A DNA stretch of 64,000 bases, taken from Bacteroidaceae bacterium (GTDB lineage Bacteria > Bacteroidota > Bacteroidia > Bacteroidales > Bacteroidaceae). A program made the position numbers and the translations under genes. The notes under the pieces were generated by a model that saw only the letters and a program-made list of their open reading frames with translations, was not told the origin of the DNA and made no database searches. The stretch lies in assembly GCA_017465905.1 (NCBI GenBank), contig JAFTVE010000013.1:149237-213236 (forward strand), in the 5' to 3' direction. Below, in pieces: positions 32,375 through 39,432 of the stretch (position 1 is its first letter; each line of letters begins with the position of its first letter).

Positions 32375-33633
32375 GGCTTTTCTACTGTTTCATATTGTTT
32401 CTGAATTTGTGTGCCTTTGCCTACGGACAGACCAATCCGAAGGTGAAGGAGATGCGGGCGAAGCGCGATCAGATAGAGCAGCAAATCTCTGACTCGAAGC
32501 AGCTGTTGTCGTCCACACAGAAGGATGTCGATGGACAGCTGGCGCAACTGTCGGCATTGACGGCACAGATCAAGAAACAGAAGCAGTTTGTCGACCGTCT
32601 GGATGCCGACATCAAATCCATTGATAAGGAGCTGCAGACAATCGAGATGACTCTGGAGACCTTGCAGAGGGAGCTTGAGGCACGACGCGGACACTATGCC
32701 AAGGCCCTACAGCTGATGACCCATAAGAATACGTTTGAGAACCGCCTGATGTTCCTCCTCTCGGCAGAGACATTCAATCAGATGTTTCGCCGCATGCGCT
32801 ATTTGCGTGAGTACTCCAACTTCCAGCGTAAGCAGGGAGAACTGTTGATGGAGCAGCAGCAGGAATTGGATAACAAGCGAAAAGAACTGGAAAACACGCG
32901 CGAAGAGAAGAAGGGACTGCTTGCCAAGCGGATGGAGGAGAAGAAGGTACTTGACCGCCAGGAGGCTGAGCAAAGAAAACTCCTCAACACACTGAAACGT
33001 AAGCAGACCGATATACGCAACCGCATAGCCAAGCAGCAGCGTGAGCGCAACAGGCTGAACGACGAGATTGACCGCATCATTGAGGCCGAGTTGGCAGCAC
33101 AGGAGGAGGCACAGCGCAAGAAGCAGAGCGGAACGGCCGCCCCCCTCCCGAAAGAAAAGAAGGACGCGAAAGTGATGCCTGCATATAATGAGAATGCTGC
33201 TGACAGGAAGCTGTCCGGTTCGTTCGAGAGCAACAAGGGACGCCTCCCTGTTCCCGTCACCGGCCCCTATCTGCTGACCTCACACTATGGCGTCAACTAC
33301 GTGGAGGGACTGAAGAACGTAAAATTCAACAACCACGGTATCGACATACGCGGCAAGCAGAACTGCAGCGCTCGTGCTATCTTCGACGGTACGGTGTCAT
33401 TCATCTTTGAACATCCTCAGATACAGGGTTCCTACATCGTGATGATACGCCACGGGCAGTATATATCGGCCTACTTCAACCTGACCAACCTGAAGGTGAA
33501 GAAGGGCGACAAGGTCAAGATAAATGAACCGATAGGCCTTGTCCGGGCCGATGCTTCGGGGAACTATACCATGCAGTTCCAGTTGCGTAAGGACAAGACA
33601 CGGCTCAACCCCGAGCAATGGTTGGCACTATAA
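32371..33633 (+). CDS. EnvC-like murein hydrolase activator with degenerate LytM/M23 domain
   Basis: 420 aa. Signal peptide (LFYCFILFLNLCAFAYG), then a long coiled coil (about 25-250, rich in Glu/Lys/Gln), then a C-terminal M23 fold (about 305-420). The zinc ligands of active LytM enzymes are missing. The HxGxD site reads NNHGIDI, with Asn where the first His belongs, and the C-terminal HxH reads TMQFQL. This is the EnvC pattern: a non-catalytic domain that activates amidases at the division septum. Last gene of the dut-TPR-DUF4292 cluster. Confidence 0.88.
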   Translation: MRLFYCFILFLNLCAFAYGQTNPKVKEMRAKRDQIEQQISDSKQLLSSTQKDVDGQLAQLSALTAQIKKQKQFVDRLDADIKSIDKELQTIEMTLETLQRELEARRGHYAKALQLMTHKNTFENRLMFLLSAETFNQMFRRMRYLREYSNFQRKQGELLMEQQQELDNKRKELENTREEKKGLLAKRMEEKKVLDRQEAEQRKLLNTLKRKQTDIRNRIAKQQRERNRLNDEIDRIIEAELAAQEEAQRKKQSGTAAPLPKEKKDAKVMPAYNENAADRKLSGSFESNKGRLPVPVTGPYLLTSHYGVNYVEGLKNVKFNNHGIDIRGKQNCSARAIFDGTVSFIFEHPQIQGSYIVMIRHGQYISAYFNLTNLKVKKGDKVKINEPIGLVRADASGNYTMQFQLRKDKTRLNPEQWLAL

Positions 33634-33671
33634 CAACTCCTACAGTAAAAAACAATAAACAATGTAATATT

Positions 33672-35666
33672 ATGAAGCGCTTTTTCTTTTATCAATTTCT
33701 CGTAGTCTGCTCTGCCTTGCTGATGGCACAGCCCCGCTACTCGGATTCTCTCGTCAAAGAGAAACTCAATCGCGGTTTGGTCGTCATCAAGCAGGGACCC
33801 AAGGAGGCTTTTGTGACATGGCGATACCTCGAGACCGACCCGAAGGATATTGCCTTTGACCTCTACAGGAATGGGGAGAGAATCAACAAGAAACCCATCA
33901 CCGAGGCCACCTGTTATCTCGATGCCCAGCTCCCCGAGGGAGACGTGAGCTATGAGGTACGTCCGCGAAACAGCAAGGAGGCTGCTTCAGGAACCTATAC
34001 GTTGCAGGCTCAGGCTCCCGTAGGATACCTTGAGATACCGCTCTACTATCCGCAAGGGGGCGTTACTCCCGATGGCCGCTCCTACTCCTATTCGGCTGGT
34101 GATGCCTGCATCGGCGATGTCGACGGCGACGGTGAGTATGAGATAATACTCAAGTGGGACCCCTCGAACGCCCACGACAATGCGCATGACGGATACACCG
34201 GCAATGTGCTCTTCGACTGCTACCGCCTTACGGGTGAGCGCCTTTGGCGTATCGACCTGGGTCCCAATATCCGTGCCGGAGCACACTATACTCAGTTTAT
34301 GGTGTATGACCTCAATGGCGACAACAAGGCCGAGGTGGTTATGCGCACTTCTGATGGCACCGTTGACGGACTGGGACATATTATCGGAGATGCCTTTGCC
34401 GACTACCGTCTCGTGGGTGATACCGCTGCTGCACGCCGACGTCAGAGCCAGGCTCAGCAGATGTGGCAGGTTGACAATCGCGACCGCTTCGAGCGACGCT
34501 CCCTGCCCGATAGCGTGACACGTCGTCAGATTCCGAACAATGACCGCCGCAGACGTATGCCCACTCCCGCCATGCAGGGGCGCATCATCAATGGCAATGA
34601 GTTTCTTACCGTGTTCTCAGGACTTACCGGTGAGGCATTGCACACCATTGATTATGTACCCTCGCGCGGTAATGTGGAGGACTGGGGCGACAATAGGGCC
34701 AACCGCTCGGACCGCTTCCTGGCCTGTGTGGCATACCTTGATGGAGTGCACCCCTCTGTCGTGATGTGCCGTGGTTATTACACCCGTGCCGTATTGGCAG
34801 CCTTTGATTGGGATGGCGAGAAGCTGACTCAGCGATGGGTCTTCGATTCCTATCAGCCCGAGTGGAAAGCCTATTCAGGTCAAGGCAACCACAACCTCCG
34901 TGTGGGAGATGTTGATGGCGACGGATGCGACGAGATCGTATATGGCTCATGTACTATTGATCACGATGGCCGCGGACTATACTCTACAGGGCTCGGTCAT
35001 GGCGATGCCCTTCACATGACAGCTTTCTATCCCGATAGCGCTTCGCTTCAGGTATGGGCCTGCCATGAAAACCGACGCGATGGTTCTACATTGCGCGATG
35101 CCCGCACTGGCCGTATCATACATCAGTATCCCAGTGGCGAGGATGTGGGACGCTGCATGGCTGCCGACATCGACCCGCGTCACCCCGGTGTAGAGATGTG
35201 GAGCCTTGCCTCAGGAGGAATACGTAACTTGGCAGGCGAGGTGACAGCCCCGCGTGTAAAGGGACTCTCTACCAATATGGCTGTGTGGTGGGACGGTGAT
35301 TTGCTGCGCGAACTCCTTGATGGTACTCGCGTGAGCAAGTATGACTGGGAAGTGGATACCTGCCGTGTGTTGGCACAGTTCGACGGCTGCTCACGCATCA
35401 ATGGCACCAAGTCCAATCCTTGCGTACATGCCGATATCTTGGGAGATTGGCGCGAGGAGGTGCTTGTGCGCACTCAGGACAACACTGCTTTGCGTCTCTA
35501 CGTATCTACCATCCCCACGCCCTATCGCTTGCATACCTTCCTGCACGACCCCGTGTACCGCATCAGTATAGCTACGCAGAATGTTGCTTACAATCAGCCC
35601 ACTCAGCCTGGATTCTATGTCGGTAGCGATGTGCACGGTGAGTTCCGCGGAAGTTACATCCCTTGA
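33672..35666 (+). CDS. Rhamnogalacturonan lyase (polysaccharide lyase family 11)
   Basis: 664 aa from ATG 33672, which starts a signal peptide (MKRFFFYQFLVVCSALLMAQ). It has a fibronectin-like N-terminal domain (about 25-110), then the PL11 beta-propeller marked by repeated calcium-binding DxDGDG loops: GDVDGDGEYE, DLNGDNKAEV and GDVDGDGCDEI. The end WREEVLVRTQDNTALRLYVST, then TQNVAYNQPTQPGFYVG, is typical. It cleaves the rhamnogalacturonan I backbone of pectin by beta-elimination. The rhamnose mutarotase gene follows within 45 bases. Confidence 0.93.
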   Translation: MKRFFFYQFLVVCSALLMAQPRYSDSLVKEKLNRGLVVIKQGPKEAFVTWRYLETDPKDIAFDLYRNGERINKKPITEATCYLDAQLPEGDVSYEVRPRNSKEAASGTYTLQAQAPVGYLEIPLYYPQGGVTPDGRSYSYSAGDACIGDVDGDGEYEIILKWDPSNAHDNAHDGYTGNVLFDCYRLTGERLWRIDLGPNIRAGAHYTQFMVYDLNGDNKAEVVMRTSDGTVDGLGHIIGDAFADYRLVGDTAAARRRQSQAQQMWQVDNRDRFERRSLPDSVTRRQIPNNDRRRRMPTPAMQGRIINGNEFLTVFSGLTGEALHTIDYVPSRGNVEDWGDNRANRSDRFLACVAYLDGVHPSVVMCRGYYTRAVLAAFDWDGEKLTQRWVFDSYQPEWKAYSGQGNHNLRVGDVDGDGCDEIVYGSCTIDHDGRGLYSTGLGHGDALHMTAFYPDSASLQVWACHENRRDGSTLRDARTGRIIHQYPSGEDVGRCMAADIDPRHPGVEMWSLASGGIRNLAGEVTAPRVKGLSTNMAVWWDGDLLRELLDGTRVSKYDWEVDTCRVLAQFDGCSRINGTKSNPCVHADILGDWREEVLVRTQDNTALRLYVSTIPTPYRLHTFLHDPVYRISIATQNVAYNQPTQPGFYVGSDVHGEFRGSYIP

Positions 35667-35710
35667 TAATTCCTTTATATAGTAATACTAACCTATAAAA
35701 TCTAAGACAA

Positions 35711-36025
35711 ATGAAAAGAGAAGCTTTTAAGATGTTCCTCAAGCCCGGTTGCGAAGAGGAGTATGAACGTCGTCATGCAGCCATTTGGCCCGAATTGAAG
35801 AACCTGTTGTCAGAGAACGGAGTATACGACTACTCAATCTATTGGGACAAGGATACCAACATCCTTTTTGCATGCCAGAAGGTGAAAGGCGAAGGTGGTT
35901 CACAAGATATGGGCGATAACCCGATTGTTCAGAAGTGGTGGGACTACATGGCCGACATCATGGAAACGAATCCTGATAACTCTCCTGTATCCATTCCTTT
36001 GCCAGAGCTTTTCTATATGGAGTAA
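35711..36025 (+). CDS. rhaM: L-rhamnose mutarotase
   Basis: 104 aa, the normal length. MKREAFKMFLKPGCEEEYERRHAAIWPEL carries the catalytic His22. YDYSIYWDKDTNILFA and QKWWDYMADIM complete the RhaM fold. It interconverts alpha and beta L-rhamnopyranose. Its place after the PL11 lyase links it to rhamnose released from pectin. Confidence 0.96.
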   Translation: MKREAFKMFLKPGCEEEYERRHAAIWPELKNLLSENGVYDYSIYWDKDTNILFACQKVKGEGGSQDMGDNPIVQKWWDYMADIMETNPDNSPVSIPLPELFYME

Positions 36026-36045
36026 TGGTGGCCAAACTCCGTTTT

Positions 36046-36116
36046 GTCATTCTGAACGCAGTGAAGAATCTCTGACAAGTACTGATTATGAGATTCTTCG
36101 CTACGCTCAGAATGAC
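36046..36116. repeat. REP-like inverted repeat (GTCATTCTGA family)
   Basis: Imperfect 27-bp arms: GTCATTCTGAACGCAGTGAA then GAATCTC, mirrored by GAGATTC then TTCGCTACGCTCAGAATGAC, around a 17-base loop. Dispersed hairpins of this sequence type are known between genes of many bacteria. Located between the converging rhaM and queG genes. Confidence 0.8.
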
Positions 36117-36158
36117 AAGTAGAAAGTAAACTATTGGTGTCTGTATTTTGACACACTT

Positions 36159-37091
36159 TCATTCTTGACCATCCTTAGATACTGCAATATTGCGGGTAAG
36201 CCCATCATAGCCTGCTCGCTCTATTGCACTCCCTCCGAACAGCTCCTTGTAGCGCTCCGGTGTCAATGCGTGCCAGTCTGCCATAGTGAGTGAGGCTATC
36301 TCCTCGTTCATGGCAAAGGCATCCTCTGTGGTCGCCACAGCCTTGCTGTTGTGTGGACACACCTGTTGGCAGGTGTCACACCCATATATCCTATTCCCTA
36401 ATTTCCCTATGGCTTCTGCCGGCAGAGGTCCTCTATGTTCGATGGTGAGGTACGAGAGGCAATGGCGGCAGTCAATACCTTCCGTAGTAAGTGCCCCTGT
36501 GGGGCAAGCCTTCAGGCAACGGTTACAGCCTTCACAAACCTTCACGTGCTGAGGTTCGATATGCTCGGTTGTCTCGACCTCTGCATCAATTGCCAGCACC
36601 CCCAAGAAGCAGTAGCTCCCCTGCCCGGGGATGATAAGGGTGCGGTTACGCCCAATAAAGCCCAGCCCTGCCTTCACCGCCCAATAGCGCTCAAGCAGCG
36701 GAGCCGTGTCGCAGAAGGCACGCCCCTTGACATCAGGCACGAGGGTACGGATGTAGGCAAGCAGCTGGTGCAACTTGTCCTTCACCACGCGGTGATAGTC
36801 CGCTCCATAGGCATAGTAGGCTATCTGGTAGCCCTCCTTAGGCAGTAGCCGCTGAGGATAATAGTTCAGCGCCACGACGATGAGCGTACGGCATCCAGGC
36901 ACCAACAGCGTGGGGTCGAGGCGCAGCTCGCGGTTACGCTCCATATACCCCATCTCGGCGTGGTAGCCCTGCCCTGTCCAACGGTCAAGGACCTGCACAG
37001 TCTCCTCCTCGACGGGCTCCGCCTTGGCAAAGCCACAGGCGGTAAATCCAAGGCGCAAGGCCTCCTGCTCTATACGCTGTCTCATATACAT
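36159..37091 (-). CDS. queG: Epoxyqueuosine reductase
   Basis: 310 aa from ATG 37091 (MYMRQRIEQEALRLGFTACG). The frame is open for 33 further codons upstream, but those run into the next gene and past the -7 box. Two 4Fe-4S clusters are shown by CEGCNRCLKACPTG and CRHCLSY ... CDTCQQVCPHN. The cobalamin-binding half carries RTLIVVALNYYP and YGADYHRVVKDKL. It reduces epoxyqueuosine to queuosine in the wobble position of GUN-decoding tRNAs. Confidence 0.95.
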   Translation of the reverse strand: MYMRQRIEQEALRLGFTACGFAKAEPVEEETVQVLDRWTGQGYHAEMGYMERNRELRLDPTLLVPGCRTLIVVALNYYPQRLLPKEGYQIAYYAYGADYHRVVKDKLHQLLAYIRTLVPDVKGRAFCDTAPLLERYWAVKAGLGFIGRNRTLIIPGQGSYCFLGVLAIDAEVETTEHIEPQHVKVCEGCNRCLKACPTGALTTEGIDCRHCLSYLTIEHRGPLPAEAIGKLGNRIYGCDTCQQVCPHNSKAVATTEDAFAMNEEIASLTMADWHALTPERYKELFGGSAIERAGYDGLTRNIAVSKDGQE

Positions 37092-37105
37092 CCTTTTCTC
37101 AGATG

Positions 37106-37113
37106 CGAAGATA
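37106..37113 (-). promoter_or_regulatory. -7 box (TATCTTCG) of queG
   Basis: The variant box lies 15 bases before ATG 37091 and decides that start. Confidence 0.5.
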
Positions 37114-37137
37114 CATAAAATAATCGACTCATCTCTA

Positions 37138-38256
37138 TCACTTCTTCTCCAGCAGTTCCTTCGGGTAGTTGATGAGGTATTTCCTGCCATTGGCGAGGGT
37201 TACCATGGCCAGCTCGTCGAAGTTATTACAAGCGCGGGTAAATCTACCATACTTATAATTGGTGAACACTTTACCCCACATGCTCAGTCCGCGACAGGTG
37301 CGCGGGCGCTGAAACCAAATGAACTGCTTTGCGTATGTAGTAGAAGGTTCCAGCTCTTTCCTGGTCACATATTGTATGCTTTCTATGTTATCCAGTACTA
37401 TTGTCTTTTGGTGCGAAGACAACAATATTGTAATCCTGTCTGCCCCTATTCTGATATGCTTGACAGTCTCTATTATCATACTTATCCCGAAAGGCAGCAA
37501 TAGGAAAATAGTAACAAGGAGCAAAAAGAGAAATTCGATAAACATCCCTGCGGACAGAAGGGCGATAAGGGCAATAAATGCAGAGGTGATGGATATTACA
37601 GCTAAAACGCGCCCTACTCTCCACTTTAGATTCAGCTTAGGCTTATAGACGTGTATGTCTGGCGTTTGCCCGAACAGCTCCTTGGGGTAGTTGATGAGGT
37701 ATTTCTTGTCGTTGGCGAGGGTCACCATGGCCAGTTCGTCGAAGTTGACGCAGTATTGGGTGAACTCGCCGTATCGTTTGCTACGATGGTGGGCCTTTCT
37801 TATAGACATGCCGTCTTCATAATCGTCATCGTCCCAGTGTTCTATGCCGATTTCCTCTAGTAATTCTCTCGTAACATACTCGATTTTTATAACATACCTG
37901 AGCGTGGTCTTGCCAATAAGCCTGATTAATGTTATCTTGTCAGACTCTATCTCTATGCAACGGATTTTTCTGAAAAAAGGGATTGCCCATGGCACTGACA
38001 GGAGAAGGAATATTACACCGAGTGCAATCAAAGAAAGGTAAACTTTGAGGCTGGCGGTGTGCCCTGCACTTATATGGCTTACTACAGGAATAAAAAAGTC
38101 TTTAATGTACAGACGGCCGAGAACCCCAATAAGGAACAATGCTAAAAGGAGTTCCCCTATTCCATGAAGGCAGTATCTGAAACTCCACCTGAATGTATAT
38201 CTGTTCGCCTTTTTCGCTCCGCTTTTGTCGTATCCCATATCGCTGTAGTGTCGCAA
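37138..38256 (-). CDS. Membrane protein with tandem duplicated TM + PH-like modules
   Basis: 372 aa (ATG 38256; ATG 38238 also possible). Each half has two TM helices followed by a beta-rich PH-like domain. The domains end almost identically: VNFDELAMVTLANDKKYLIN-YPKEL (about 168-192) and NNFDELAMVTLANGRKYLIN-YPKEL (about 344-369). Earlier parts also match (IRCIEIESDKITLIRLIGKT with IRIGADRITILLSSHQKT). It resembles Bacteroidales PH-domain membrane proteins of unknown role, here doubled inside one chain. Own promoter; 47 bases upstream of queG. Confidence 0.8.
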   Translation of the reverse strand: MRHYSDMGYDKSGAKKANRYTFRWSFRYCLHGIGELLLALFLIGVLGRLYIKDFFIPVVSHISAGHTASLKVYLSLIALGVIFLLLSVPWAIPFFRKIRCIEIESDKITLIRLIGKTTLRYVIKIEYVTRELLEEIGIEHWDDDDYEDGMSIRKAHHRSKRYGEFTQYCVNFDELAMVTLANDKKYLINYPKELFGQTPDIHVYKPKLNLKWRVGRVLAVISITSAFIALIALLSAGMFIEFLFLLLVTIFLLLPFGISMIIETVKHIRIGADRITILLSSHQKTIVLDNIESIQYVTRKELEPSTTYAKQFIWFQRPRTCRGLSMWGKVFTNYKYGRFTRACNNFDELAMVTLANGRKYLINYPKELLEKK

Positions 38257-38272
38257 ATGTTTTTGTCAAATG

Positions 38273-38280
38273 CAAATATA
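38273..38280 (-). promoter_or_regulatory. -7 box (TATATTTG) of the PH-like membrane protein gene
   Basis: Perfect TAnnTTTG on the reverse strand, 17 bases before ATG 38256. The sequence beyond it (to TTACTTGC at about 38299) resembles the promoter region at 483-512. Confidence 0.6.
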
Positions 38281-38413
38281 GCAATAATCCATTACTTGCC
38301 GCGTAGCGCGGACGATTTTTATATAATAAGGGTCATAAAGAGCTATTAAGGGCTTCGCGGAGTGGCTGGGGTATATGTATAATCTTGTAGAAAAATCGCA
38401 CCTGCCATTATGA

Positions 38414-38575
38414 AAAAACGCCTATCCCTTTTCGCAGAATCGCACTTGCCATTTATGAAAATCGCCTATGCGATTTTCGGCCCCTGCCGCCGCGGCATCG
38501 GGTACTGGATATCCCGCACGTTCCTTCCCCTGCACTGCGAGTGGTAGGGTTACCTTCGGTCGGCAGGCGAACTTT
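38414..38575. repeat. Interspersed non-coding repeat, copy B
   Basis: About 162 bp matching 1671-1854 in the same orientation, from AAAACGCCTATCCC to CGGCAGGCGAACTTT, with short indels. The whole gap 38257-38727 has no gene. It holds the promoter, one ATTAAGGGCT decamer near 38345, this repeat and a REP-like palindrome. Confidence 0.8.
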
Positions 38576-38617
38576 CACTCCTCAACACCTAATTAAATTA
38601 AACCACTAAACATTTCT

Positions 38618-38668
38618 GTGTCATCCCGAGCGGCGCGAGGGATCTCTCACTCCGCTTCGAGATGACAC
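38618..38668. repeat. REP-like palindrome (GTGTCATC family)
   Basis: GTGTCATC (38618-38625) and GATGACAC (38661-38668) bracket CCGAGCGGCGCGAGGGATCT-type sequence. It is the same general class of dispersed hairpin as 36046-36116 but a different subfamily. Confidence 0.65.
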
Positions 38669-38727
38669 TAAACTCCTAATCAAATAGGGATATCATATTA
38701 ACGGAGATGCGCTCTACCCATTGATTC

Positions 38728-39339
38728 TCACTCAAAGACTTTGAACTCATATCCCTCGCTCTTCAGCCACTCGATGGCTCGCGGCAGGGCATAGTAGAGA
38801 TTGTCCACTGCGCGGAGTGAGTCGTGGAAGGTGATGATGGAGCCGTTGCGGGTGTATTTGTGAATCTTGCGCAATATCTGACGGCCATTGAGCTTGGGAT
38901 TGTAGTCGCGCGTCACGAGGTCCCACATGACGATGCGGTAGCGCTCGCTCAGTGCGCGGTATTGCCTGAGGCGCATGATGCCGTGAGGCGGACGGAAAAG
39001 GTTGGTGGTGAGGTAGCAGTCGGCCTTGTCGATATTGGCGATGTATCGCTCGGTGCGCTCCTCGAATCCCTTGAGGTGGTTGAAGGTGTGGTTGCCTATG
39101 CGGTGTCCGCGCTCCACGACCATCTTGTACTCATCGGAATGCTTGCGCACATTGTCGCCCACCATGAAGAAGGTGGCCTTGATGCCGTACTTGTCCAATA
39201 CATCAAGTACCCAAGGCGTAACCTCGGGTATGGGGCCGTCGTCAAAGGTAAGGTATACGGCTTTTTCTGAAGAATTCATCCGCCAGCACGCACGTGGGTA
39301 CAGCCGGCGGATGAATTGTGGTGGTTGCTCAATGAACAT
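38728..39339 (-). CDS. Polysaccharide deacetylase (NodB homology)
   Basis: 203 aa, a single NodB domain without signal peptide. Motif 1 is YLTFDDGPIPE (about 29-39; catalytic Asp and metal Asp), motif 2 is IGNHTFNH (His-Thr-x-x-His metal site), motif 3 is LFRPPHG, and motif 5 is IITFHDS. The family removes N- or O-acetyl groups from peptidoglycan, chitin-like or polysaccharide substrates. Downstream of the DUF2723 gene, separated by an A/T-rich inverted repeat. Confidence 0.92.
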   Translation of the reverse strand: MFIEQPPQFIRRLYPRACWRMNSSEKAVYLTFDDGPIPEVTPWVLDVLDKYGIKATFFMVGDNVRKHSDEYKMVVERGHRIGNHTFNHLKGFEERTERYIANIDKADCYLTTNLFRPPHGIMRLRQYRALSERYRIVMWDLVTRDYNPKLNGRQILRKIHKYTRNGSIITFHDSLRAVDNLYYALPRAIEWLKSEGYEFKVFE

Positions 39340-39431
39340 AAGTTTGTGAGTTTATGAGTTTTTAAGTTTTTGAGTTTGCTCCACGAGCGGGAACCTACAA
39401 ACTCAAAAACTTATAAACTTAAAAACTTAAA
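39340..39431. repeat. A/T-rich inverted repeat of AAGTTTTTGAGTTTG units
   Basis: Several overlapping AAGTTTxTGAGTTT units on the left mirror CAAACTCAAAAACTTATAAA and AACTTAAAAACTT on the right, around CTCCACGAGCGGGAACCTA. It fills the gap between the DUF2723 stop and the deacetylase start and can form a long A-U hairpin. Confidence 0.7.
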
Positions 39432-39432
39432 T

